A stretch of DNA of 13,993 nt from Actinomycetes bacterium (GTDB taxonomy: Bacteria > Actinomycetota > Acidimicrobiia > Acidimicrobiales > SZUA-35): contig JAAETV010000069.1 in NCBI GenBank assembly GCA_024227975.1, positions 1 to 13,993 on the forward strand. The letters are read 5' to 3'. Below the pieces are notes generated by a model. That model searched no databases and was not told the origin of the DNA. It worked only from the letters and a program-made list of their open reading frames with translations. This document shows, one piece after another, positions 7,443 through 13,993 of this stretch. Every line of letters starts with the position of its first letter. Position 1 is the stretch's first letter. The position numbers and the translations under genes are program-made.

Positions 7443-8393
7443 TCAGATCTGGAACATCTGCCTGTACGCCGTTGGGGTGATACTTCTGGCGCCCATCAGT
7501 GCCCGGCGCAGGGTGGCGGTGGAGCCGTAGCCCACCTCGCTCGCAATCTGTTCGATGCTCAGATCAGTTGCTTCCAATAGGCGACAAGCGGTGACAACGC
7601 GTTGCTCGTTCAGCCAGGCTCGGGGTGTGACGCCAAGGCGGCCCTGGATGTGCCGTTCAAGCGATCGGCGACTGGTCTTGGCGAGTTTGGCGAGATCGCC
7701 AACGGAACCGACCAAGGCGATGTCAGACGCCGCTACCGCAAGAGCGTTGGCGAGCGGGTCATCCCCGGCTGCTATCGGTGGAGCCGCTGCGAACTGGGAC
7801 TGCGCACCCGCTCGATGGGGTGCGGCAACCATTGATCGGGCAACCGACGCCGCCACATCGGCTCCGTGGTCGGTACGTACCAGATGCAAGCAGCAATCAA
7901 TCGCGGCTGCGCTTCCGGCCGAGGTCACAACGGAGCCGTGATCGACATAGAGGGTGTTGGGTTCGAAGGTCACCGCGGGGAAGCGCGTCTCGAAGAGCTC
8001 ACGATGCCGCCAATGGGTGACAGCAGTTCGTTCATCGAGCAGCCCAGTGGCGGCAACCACGAATGCACCAAGGCAAAGGCCGACGATTCTCGCGCCACAG
8101 TCGTGGCCAGCAATCAGGAGTTCGACCAGTTGGGGGGGAACAGAGCGCGATGGGACCGGCCAGGTTGGCACGACGATCATGTCCGCGTCCTCTACATGAT
8201 CACCAAGCAGCTCCAGACCCCCAACTGACAGCCCGCCCTCGATCTGCAGCTTCGTGGAGCGGAGACCACAGACAACAAAGTCAACGTTGAGTTCCGTTGC
8301 GACTGAACGATGCCCGCCCCAAACGCCGACCGGGGTCGATGACTCGAACAGGCTGGCGTGTTCTGGAACCAGACTGATCACCTTCTGGCGCAT
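7443..8393 (-). CDS. GlxA-family AraC-type transcriptional regulator
   Basis: A 316-residue DNA-binding regulator with the two-domain plan of GlxA/FtrA proteins. Residues about 4-190 form a DJ-1/PfpI-like (class I glutamine amidotransferase-like) domain with the elbow GLCLGAF (Cys107) followed by ATGLLDERTAVTHWRH, characteristic of the family. Residues about 212-316 are an AraC/XylS domain with two helix-turn-helix units; the second reads LSIEQIASEVGYGSTATLRRAL, close to the family consensus. Ligand unknown; relatives control use of amine, carnitine or nitrogen compounds. It is divergent from a cysteine hydrolase with only 43 nt between, an arrangement that suggests direct control of that gene and of itself. 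No Shine-Dalgarno; a TAGTAT hexamer 8 nt before the ATG suggests a leaderless message. Confidence 0.9.
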   Translation of the reverse strand: MRQKVISLVPEHASLFESSTPVGVWGGHRSVATELNVDFVVCGLRSTKLQIEGGLSVGGLELLGDHVEDADMIVVPTWPVPSRSVPPQLVELLIAGHDCGARIVGLCLGAFVVAATGLLDERTAVTHWRHRELFETRFPAVTFEPNTLYVDHGSVVTSAGSAAAIDCCLHLVRTDHGADVAASVARSMVAAPHRAGAQSQFAAAPPIAAGDDPLANALAVAASDIALVGSVGDLAKLAKTSRRSLERHIQGRLGVTPRAWLNEQRVVTACRLLEATDLSIEQIASEVGYGSTATLRRALMGARSITPTAYRQMFQI

Positions 8394-8400
8394 ATTGTTT

Positions 8401-8436
8401 GATACTAGTCGCTTGCGTCACTGGTAGATACAGCCG
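8401..8436. promoter_or_regulatory. Divergent promoter/operator with imperfect dyad
   Basis: The short gap between the divergent regulator and hydrolase holds an imperfect inverted repeat: ACTAGT-CGC-TT-GCG-TC-ACTGGT (8404-8425). On the minus strand TAGTAT (8402-8407) lies 8 nt before the regulator ATG. On the plus strand TAGATA (8425-8430) lies 6 nt before the hydrolase ATG. Both spacings would suit -10 elements of leaderless transcripts, common in actinobacteria. No good -35 hexamers are visible. The dyad is a candidate binding site for the GlxA-type regulator. Inference only. Confidence 0.3.
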
Positions 8437-9066
8437 ATGGACACGATCGTGTTCAGCATGACAATCCTGCAACCACCGTTCACGCTTCGATCAGCCGCTG
8501 GACTCCCAAGTCAGCCTCGGCCATTGGCCGAGTCGGTGTTGGTCATCATTGACGGACAAATCGAGTACTCCGAACAGGGTCGCCTACCTCTCGCAGGTCT
8601 CGATCGCGCCCTCGCTCGTATCGGCTCGCTCCTGGGCGAAGCCAGGGACCTCGAGTCGCCAGTCGTGCACGTGAGCCACCAGGGCAGTGCCGGTGGTCTA
8701 TTCGATCCGACCGGTGGCGGTCGCTTCCTCCCCAGTATCGGACCAGCGGACAAGGAGCCCGTCGTTCACAAGAGCCTCCCCAATGCCTTCGCCGGCACTG
8801 ACCTATCGAGCCACCTATCCCAGATCGGCGAACGACCCCTGGTGCTTGTTGGGTTCATGACACATATGTGTGTGAGCTCTACCGCACGAGCGGCCCTCGA
8901 CCTCGGCTACGAGGCGACCGTCGTAGGTGACGCCACCGCCACCAGATCCCTCCCGGCTGTCAGTGGCGGCCCAGCTATAGAGGCGGGAGACGTTCAGCGG
9001 GTCGCCCTGGCCGAGCTAGCAGACCGGTTCAGCATCGTCACCGAAACGTCGACGCTCCTGACATGA
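8437..9066 (+). CDS. Isochorismatase-like cysteine hydrolase
   Basis: A 209-residue member of the isochorismatase/nicotinamidase superfamily, soluble alpha/beta hydrolases that act on amides, carbamates or vinyl ethers. The catalytic triad is complete: Asp39 in VLVIIDGQ, Lys112 in VVHKSLPNAF and Cys145 in THMCVSSTARAALDLGY. The substrate cannot be told from sequence. The start is ATG 8437 or possibly ATG 8458 (MTILQ); neither has a Shine-Dalgarno, and I kept the first because of the TAGATA element 6 nt upstream. It is divergent from a GlxA-type regulator, a recurrent pairing for this family, and is followed on the same strand by a LysE-type exporter. Confidence 0.87.
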   Translation: MDTIVFSMTILQPPFTLRSAAGLPSQPRPLAESVLVIIDGQIEYSEQGRLPLAGLDRALARIGSLLGEARDLESPVVHVSHQGSAGGLFDPTGGGRFLPSIGPADKEPVVHKSLPNAFAGTDLSSHLSQIGERPLVLVGFMTHMCVSSTARAALDLGYEATVVGDATATRSLPAVSGGPAIEAGDVQRVALAELADRFSIVTETSTLLT

Positions 9067-9102
9067 TGCGGTACCCATGAGCCTGTATGAAGGTTGCGCA
9101 GG

Positions 9103-9169
9103 ATCACTGTGATTGTGAGGACAAGTCCAGCCGGAACGATCGTGGACAGCAGCGATCGTCGCCTAGCGT
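9103..9169. promoter_or_regulatory. Possible operator and promoter before lysE-like gene
   Basis: In the 131-nt gap before the exporter there is a perfect 11-nt dyad, ATCAC-T-GTGAT (9103-9113). Two copies of CGATCGT follow at 9137-9143 and 9153-9159, 16 nt apart. A TAGCGT hexamer at 9164-9169 could be a -10 element. These could be regulator sites, but CGATCG-like words are frequent in this GC-rich DNA. Weak support. Confidence 0.2.
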
Positions 9170-9197
9170 GTTGGCAATCTGTCGGGAAGGGCGGGAC

Positions 9198-9827
9198 ATG
9201 AGTTTCGGACTATCGATCGCTGCAATCATGGGAACCCTGCTGGTCGGTACGATCAGCCCGGGCCCAAGCTTCGTCATGGTGGCTCAGAAGTCGGTGGCTA
9301 CCTCCCGCCGAACTGGCATCGTGGTAGCAACGGGCATGGGGATGGGCGGGGTGATCTTTGCCGCACTTGCACTGGCCGGCCTGCGGAGTGTTCTGGAGGC
9401 CGTCCCGACTGTCTACATCGCCCTCAGGATCATTGGCGGTGCTTACCTGGTTGCCCTCGCGGTGCGGATCTGGCGGGGAGCGGATCGAGACCTCCAAGTG
9501 GCAGACACCTCTGATCCCTCCCAGAGGCACTCGATGATGCTGGGGCTGACGACCCAGCTCGCCAATCCGAAGACAGCCATTGTCTATGCATCTACGTTTG
9601 CGGCGTTTCTGCCCGAGGTCATCGAGCCTCTCTATTACCTGGCAGTCCTGCCCGCGGTGTTCCTGGTCGAATTCGGTTGGTACTCAGCTGTCGCGATTGT
9701 CCTGTCCGCCCCTCGGCCACGAAAGCAGTATCTTCGAGCGAAGACCCGGATTGACCGAGTTACATCGTGTGTACTGGGGGCGCTGGGGACCCGACTGGTG
9801 CTCAACGCCCGAGCGACTGCTGGTTGA
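9198..9827 (+). CDS. LysE/RhtB-family amino-acid exporter
   Basis: A 209-residue inner-membrane protein with the size and roughly six hydrophobic segments of LysE/RhtB translocators, which export amino acids or related small metabolites. The N-terminal signature GTISPGPSFVMVAQ (17-30) and the central LANPKTAIVY (121-130) are diagnostic. The start at 9198 is set by GGAAGG about 7 nt upstream; an ATG at 9087 in frame would add a polar 37-residue tail unlike the family. The C-terminus (about 170 on) is basic and somewhat divergent, but the length is normal. Substrate unknown. It follows the hydrolase by 131 nt and may export a product or toxic analogue related to it. Confidence 0.87.
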   Translation: MSFGLSIAAIMGTLLVGTISPGPSFVMVAQKSVATSRRTGIVVATGMGMGGVIFAALALAGLRSVLEAVPTVYIALRIIGGAYLVALAVRIWRGADRDLQVADTSDPSQRHSMMLGLTTQLANPKTAIVYASTFAAFLPEVIEPLYYLAVLPAVFLVEFGWYSAVAIVLSAPRPRKQYLRAKTRIDRVTSCVLGALGTRLVLNARATAG

Positions 9828-9994
9828 CTCGGTGCGACCAGGATCGCTGCGGGATCATGAACGATCTTCCTCACAGTGGCCGCCGGGCACACGGGCACCA
9901 GGACCTAGGACTCTTCCGATAGCCGCCCTGAAGATTCATGCTGCTGTTGGCTGGTCATAGAAACGACCGGCTGGCTCAAAGAGGAGGATGTTGG

Positions 9995-11194
9995 ATGAAA
10001 GTCGTCGTACTCGGTAGCAATTTTGGCGGCCTCACGGCTGCCCTAGCAGTGAAGCACGAGCTGGACGACGACGTGGATGTGACCGTCATCTCACCAGCCG
10101 ACCACTTCCTGTTCAACCCTTCATTGATCTGGCTTCCGTTCGGCAAGCGCAGCGCCGCCGACATCACCGTGCCAGTCGAGCCAACGTTCACCGACCATGG
10201 GGTCGAGTTCGTGCATGAGTCGGCCACTGAGCTACAGCTCGATACCAACCGGGTGATCACATCGTCAGGGTCCTACGATTACGACTACCTGGTGATCGCG
10301 ACCGGCTTCCAGTGCGACAGCGAGATCGTGCCCGGGCTCGGACCCGACGGTAATGCCTACGACATCGCAACGTTGGAGAACGCCACCCGCGCCGGCGAAG
10401 GCTGGCGGAAGTTCCTCGACAATCCCGGTGACATCGTCATCGGCGCGACCCAGGGCGCGGGATGCTTCGGTGCGGCCTACGAGTACCTGTTCAACGTGAG
10501 CCACCAGCTCCGCAAGAACGGGCTCAAGCGTGAGGTGAAACTGACCTACGTCTCACCTGAACCGACGCTGGGACATTTTGGTATCGGCGGGCTGAAGCAC
10601 GGCGAGGGCATGCTCAAGATGTTCCTCAAGAAGGAGAAGATCGACGCTGTTCTCGATACGTCGATCGACCATGTCGACGAGGGCCGCGTGGTCCTGGGGG
10701 ACGGCTCCAACTTGGACTTCGCCTACTCGATGATCATGCCGCCCTTCATCGGCCAAGACCTCATACACAAGACCACGGAAATCAGCGATGAGAAGGGCTA
10801 TGTGCCGGTCCGCGACACATACCAGTCACTCCCCTACGACAATGTCTACGCCGTTGGTGTCGCCGCCGCCGTTGAGGTCCCATGGCATACCTCGAACCCT
10901 GTCGGGATTCCCAAGACCGGATTCCCAACCGAGCAGCAGGCCCATGTCGCGGCCAAGAACATCGCTTCGCAGATACGGGGTGAGACACCAGATGAACAGA
11001 AAGCATTCGGTGACATCGCCGCCGTTTGTGTGATGGACGCCGGCAACAATGGGGTGATCATCCTCGCCGACAAGATGCTCCCACCACGCAAGCACAGTGT
11101 GATGATTCCCGGCCCGCAAGCCCACGCGATGAAGGTGGCATTCGAGAAGTACTTCTTGTGGAAGACCCGCCACGGCCACGTCGGGCTCCCCTGA
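9995..11194 (+). CDS. Sulfide:quinone oxidoreductase-like flavoprotein
   Basis: A 399-residue FAD-dependent oxidoreductase of the SQR/flavocytochrome c sulfide dehydrogenase group, which oxidises sulfide to polysulfide and passes electrons to quinone at the membrane. Visible parts: FAD-binding Rossmann start VVVLGSNFGGLTAAL; DYLVIATGF; a loop GATQGAGCFGAAYEY; a late FAD-contacting stretch NVYAVGVA; and GIPKTGFPTEQQA, typical of the group. Three Cys (107, 157, 345) sit in places comparable to the three redox-relevant Cys of well-studied SQRs; the alignment is by eye. The start ATG 9995 is firm: AGGAGG at 9982-9987 with a 7-nt spacer. A C-terminal segment (380-390) is amphipathic or hydrophobic and could touch the membrane. 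It ends 24 nt before the choline-sulfatase start. Confidence 0.85.
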   Translation: MKVVVLGSNFGGLTAALAVKHELDDDVDVTVISPADHFLFNPSLIWLPFGKRSAADITVPVEPTFTDHGVEFVHESATELQLDTNRVITSSGSYDYDYLVIATGFQCDSEIVPGLGPDGNAYDIATLENATRAGEGWRKFLDNPGDIVIGATQGAGCFGAAYEYLFNVSHQLRKNGLKREVKLTYVSPEPTLGHFGIGGLKHGEGMLKMFLKKEKIDAVLDTSIDHVDEGRVVLGDGSNLDFAYSMIMPPFIGQDLIHKTTEISDEKGYVPVRDTYQSLPYDNVYAVGVAAAVEVPWHTSNPVGIPKTGFPTEQQAHVAAKNIASQIRGETPDEQKAFGDIAAVCVMDAGNNGVIILADKMLPPRKHSVMIPGPQAHAMKVAFEKYFLWKTRHGHVGLP

Positions 11195-11218
11195 CCCAGC
11201 CCCGCTACTCTCTCCTGG

Positions 11219-12739
11219 GTGTCTCGACCGAACATCCTCCTGGTCATGGCCGACCAGCTGGCACCCCACTTCACATCCACCTACGGGCACCCTGTAGTTT
11301 CGACGCCCCATCTCGATTCGCTGGCGGAGCGGGGCGCTCGTTTCGATGCGACGTATTGCCACTCCCCCCTGTGCGCTCCGTCTCGGTTCGCGATGATGAC
11401 TGGCCGTTCGGCCAGCACCATCGGGGCGTGGGACAACGCCGCTGAGCTCCCGGCTTCGGTCCCGACCCTCGCCCACTACCTCCAATCGGCTGACTACCGG
11501 ACGATCCTTGCCGGCAAGATGCACTTCGTCGGCCCGGACCAGCTGCACGGGTTCGAGGAGCGGCTGACCACCGACGTCTATCCCGCCGATTTCGCCTGGA
11601 CGCCCGACTGGGAGGACGCTGAGCGTCGGATCGACAAGTGGTACCACAATATGGACCCGTTGGCCGAGGCCGGCCAAGCGGTGACGACCCACCAGATCGA
11701 CTATGACGAGGAGGTCGGCTACACCTCTCGTCGCAAGCTACTCGATCTGGCCCGCGATGGTGATGATCGACCCTTCTTCCTGGTCGCCTCGTTCATCCAT
11801 CCTCACGACCCGTACGTGACCCGACCAGAATGGTGGAATCACTATGACGACGACGACATCGACCTCCCCGATCTGATCGACCAGAGCTCGCTGGATCCGC
11901 ACAGTCAACGCATTCGTGCCGGCATCCAAGCCGACACCGTCGGCTTCACTGAAGACCAGGCTCGCGCCGCCCGCCATGGCTACTACGCCAACACGAGCTA
12001 TGTCGACGACTGGCTTGGGCGCCTCCTTTCCACCCTCCAAGAGACCGGCCTCGCTGATTCAACGGTGGTGATGTTCACCAGCGATCACGGGGACATGCTC
12101 GGCGATCGTGGCCTCTGGTACAAGATGGCCTTCTTCGAGCGCTCGGCCCGGGTCCCCCTCGTCATGGCGGGGCCCGATGTGGCCAACTGCACAATCCCCA
12201 ACGTGGCGTCCCACCTCGATGTGTTGCCGACACTGCTCGACATCGCCACCGACGGCAGGCCTTGGCGCCGGTCCGTGCCCGACATCGAAGGCAGAAGCCT
12301 CTGGCCGCTGGCCACCGGCGAAAGCGACCAGGTCTCGGAGACGACCGGCGAGTACATGGCCGAGATGACGTCGCATCCGATGTTCATGATTCGTCGCGAC
12401 AACCTCAAATACATCCACTGCGAGACCGACCCTCCCCTACTCTACGACGTCGACGCAGATCCCCTGGAGCGCAACAACCTGGCCGAGGACCCGGACCATT
12501 TCGACACCGCCGCCGAGTTCGCCTCCGAGGTGAGGGGCAGATGGGACAGCGACGCCATCCGGGACCGGGTCCTGACATCCCAACGAGCGCGCCACGCCAT
12601 CCATCGAGCGACCCAACACTCCCCTATCGCCCAGTCGTGGGACCATCTCCCGATCAACGATGTCGCCAACCAGTACGTCCGCAATCATCACGACGTCGTC
12701 GACGCCGCTCTACACAGTCGCCTCCACCTCGAGAATTGA
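11219..12739 (+). CDS. betC: Choline-sulfatase
   Basis: Hydrolyses choline-O-sulfate to choline and sulfate, supplying an osmoprotectant precursor and sulfate. The 506 residues fit BetC length. The sulfatase signature C52-A-P-S-R56 gives the Cys converted to formylglycine. Other active-site features are Asp12 (MADQ), Lys100 and His102 in GKMHFVGPDQLHGFEERLTT (a choline-sulfatase hallmark), H194/H196, and D289-H290 in FTSDHGDMLGDRG with Lys302. The C-terminal part (SQRARHAIHRAT onward) matches the extra C-terminal segment of choline-sulfatases. The GTG start at 11219 has a poor Shine-Dalgarno; the sequence MSRPNILLVMADQ is the normal N-terminus, so the start is probably right. There is no signal peptide, so it is cytoplasmic. 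Probably cotranscribed with the preceding flavoprotein. No betaine-synthesis genes are seen in the window. Confidence 0.92.
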   Translation: MSRPNILLVMADQLAPHFTSTYGHPVVSTPHLDSLAERGARFDATYCHSPLCAPSRFAMMTGRSASTIGAWDNAAELPASVPTLAHYLQSADYRTILAGKMHFVGPDQLHGFEERLTTDVYPADFAWTPDWEDAERRIDKWYHNMDPLAEAGQAVTTHQIDYDEEVGYTSRRKLLDLARDGDDRPFFLVASFIHPHDPYVTRPEWWNHYDDDDIDLPDLIDQSSLDPHSQRIRAGIQADTVGFTEDQARAARHGYYANTSYVDDWLGRLLSTLQETGLADSTVVMFTSDHGDMLGDRGLWYKMAFFERSARVPLVMAGPDVANCTIPNVASHLDVLPTLLDIATDGRPWRRSVPDIEGRSLWPLATGESDQVSETTGEYMAEMTSHPMFMIRRDNLKYIHCETDPPLLYDVDADPLERNNLAEDPDHFDTAAEFASEVRGRWDSDAIRDRVLTSQRARHAIHRATQHSPIAQSWDHLPINDVANQYVRNHHDVVDAALHSRLHLEN

Positions 12740-12802
12740 TCGCCTCACGCCACTCCGAGGGCTGATGGCTTCCGAGTGCTCTCGTGGTGAGCCCGACCGG
12801 GG

Positions 12803-12808
12803 TAGTCT
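12803..12808 (+). promoter_or_regulatory. Possible -10 element for lipoprotein gene
   Basis: TAGTCT fits the actinobacterial TANNNT -10 pattern. It lies 7 nt before the in-frame GTG at 12816, so transcription could begin at that codon, giving a leaderless message. No convincing -35 is seen. The preceding gap from betC is 70 nt. Confidence 0.3.
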
Positions 12809-12809
12809 G

Positions 12810-13241
12810 ATGCTCGTGAAACGGGTCAGGCTGCTCGTTGTGTCTCTTGCCCTCCTGTTGGTTGGCTGCGCAGATGACAGCGAACCAGACTTGGTTTCGA
12901 GCCTGGATGACGCTGTGCCGGTGGGGAGGGCTCTGCTCTCCAACGACCCGGCCCTTGAATCGGTCGCCGACCTTGGCCCGCACGACGAGCTGTTTCAGTT
13001 GCCGGTTGGGGATGGCAACACAGTGTTGGTACGAGTCCGAGAGGGTGCACCTCCTCTTATGTTTGGTACATCGTGTGATCTGGTGAGTTCAGTCGACTTG
13101 CCTGACGACTGGGAGGGCGTCTGCTTGGAGTACATAGAAGGGTACCAACGGATCATTGGCCGCTTTCCCCACGGCACCAGAAGCAGCGACGCTCCCGCCA
13201 ACATCAACCGGGTGACGACGACCATGCCAAGCTCATCGTGA
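12810..13241 (+). CDS. Small putative lipoprotein
   Basis: A protein of 143 residues from ATG 12810 (or 141 from GTG 12816). The N-terminus is a textbook lipoprotein signal: basic VKRVR, hydrophobic LLVVSLALLLV, then lipobox LVGC with Cys20 (counting from ATG), followed by acidic ADDSEPD. The mature part is about 120 residues with two further Cys (in FGTSCDL and EGVCLEY), which may form a disulfide. I do not recognise the family. The longer frame back to 12660 overlaps betC and is not expected. Its stop overlaps the GTG of the next gene as GTGA, so the two are probably coupled and functionally linked. A cell-surface role is inferred from the signal only. Confidence 0.78.
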   Translation: MLVKRVRLLVVSLALLLVGCADDSEPDLVSSLDDAVPVGRALLSNDPALESVADLGPHDELFQLPVGDGNTVLVRVREGAPPLMFGTSCDLVSSVDLPDDWEGVCLEYIEGYQRIIGRFPHGTRSSDAPANINRVTTTMPSSS

Positions 13242-13993
13242 CCACTGAGGGAACCGGGCAGGATCCGACCACGACCGACCAGTATTCTCCACGACGGATT
13301 AGCGCCATCTGGGCCGCAGCAACGGCGCCAATGGTCGTCCTCGGTTGGATCGTTCCGCCAATCATCGGCGACAGCTGGGGTATGGAAGAGGCCGGCCTTG
13401 GCTCGAGCCATCCTGCTCACCTTCGGGCTGGTATGGCTCACGGTGTTCGCCCTGGCGATCGTCCGACACGAAGAAGGCGATCTCCGATGGGACACCGTCA
13501 AGCGACGTCTCCGGCTCAACCCACCGTGTGACCCCGAGACCAGACAACCCCGGCGCAAGCTGTGGTGGTGGCTCGCTCCGCTCATCGTCGGCTTTGCCGC
13601 CATCAGTGCGCTGGGCGGACCATTGGGCGACCTCGTCACCTCGGGCCTGCTCGACTTCCTCTCCGAGCCCAGCAAGTACAGCCTCGACGAACTCATGAAC
13701 GACGATGCTCGGCTGGCCCCACTGGAGGGAGCTTGGTGGCTGCTGGCCATCTTCGTCCCACTCCTGGTGTTCAACATCATCGGTGAGGAGCTCATCTTCC
13801 GGGGCGTACTCCTACCCAAGATGCATGGTGTGTTCGGTAGGTGGGCCTGGGTCGCCAACGGCGTGCTCTTTGCCTTCTATCACCTCCACCAGCCCTGGGG
13901 CATCGCCGTCACCATCATCGATGGGGCGCTCCTCATGGCCTGGCCCGCACAACGCTTTCGGAGCACAACCATGGCCATGATCGTGCACGGGGC
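13238..13993 (+). pseudogene. CPBP (Rce1-like) membrane protease, frameshifted, partial
   Basis: An intramembrane glutamic protease of the CPBP/CAAX-endopeptidase group, in two frames. Part A starts at GTG 13238 (GTGA overlap with the lipoprotein stop) and encodes a polar tail plus a first hydrophobic helix (IWAAATAPMVVLGWIVPPII), ending near GMEEAG. Part B, one base further on, runs from about 13398 (LARAILLTFGLVWLTVFALA) to the window end. It carries the motifs GEELIFRG (EExxxR), FAFYHLHQ (FxxxH) and IVHG. Dropping one base within GCCGGCCTT (13391-13399) would join the parts as MEEAGLARAI, so an inserted base or sequencing error is likely. TTG 13398, with AGAGG upstream, could start a version lacking the first helix. 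The 3' end is outside the window. Family assignment is sound; whether the gene is functional is open. Confidence 0.7.

Noticed and set aside
12262..12765. Plus-strand 167-codon frame within betC
   Set aside because: An Arg/Pro-rich shadow of the choline-sulfatase frame.
13345..13980. Ser/Arg-rich frames in the CPBP region
   Set aside because: Shadow frames; the frame containing GEELIFRG and FAFYHLHQ explains the sequence.
1..13993. CRISPR array, tRNA/rRNA, insertion sequence, integrase or prophage genes
   Set aside because: I saw no regularly spaced repeats, tRNA-like cloverleaf, terminal inverted repeats with a transposase, or phage proteins. No tool was run, so short structures could be missed.

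Overview
The window is high-GC DNA (about two-thirds G+C by eye) with GTG starts, several starts without a clear Shine-Dalgarno sequence, and actinobacterial-looking proteins (a SenX3-like kinase core, a GlxA-type regulator). I infer an actinomycetote, possibly a marine or freshwater Acidimicrobiia-like lineage. The lineage is a guess from protein style; no rRNA or other phylogenetic marker is present.

Region 1 (1-5777, minus strand) is a compact high-affinity phosphate uptake operon read from right to left: pstS, pstC, pstA, pstB, then a phoU reading frame. pstS/pstC overlap as ATGA and pstC/pstA as TGATG; the other gaps are 38 and 28 nt. Two genes have unusual architecture. pstC carries an N-terminal RDD-type membrane domain of about 175 residues. 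phoU has no stop codon: its frame runs into the dimerisation and ATPase core of a SenX3/PhoR-like histidine kinase, which leaves the window still open. The kinase part has no membrane or PAS region, so PhoU takes the place of the sensor. Its H-box has Asn (residue 270) where the phospho-accepting His is expected. If real, this is a phosphate-sensing module with transporter reporter and kinase core on one chain and a core that cannot autophosphorylate in the standard way.

Region 2 (5778-6583) is a sparse stretch upstream of pstS. It holds one doubtful minus-strand ORF and should contain the pst promoter, but I could not recognise a Pho box.

Region 3 (6584-9827) is a small-molecule metabolism cluster. 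An RraA-fold aldolase-like gene and a GlxA-type AraC regulator lie on the minus strand. An isochorismatase-like cysteine hydrolase is divergent from the regulator, followed by a LysE-family exporter. The 43-nt divergent gap suggests the regulator controls the hydrolase.

Region 4 (9995-12739) holds a sulfide:quinone oxidoreductase-like flavoprotein and, 24 nt later, a choline-sulfatase with an intact formylglycine signature. Both act on sulfur compounds, but a joint role is only inferred.

Region 5 (12810-13993) holds a small lipoprotein coupled by a GTGA overlap to a CPBP (Rce1-like) intramembrane protease. The protease frame is broken by an apparent one-base insertion near 13391-13397 and runs off the right end.
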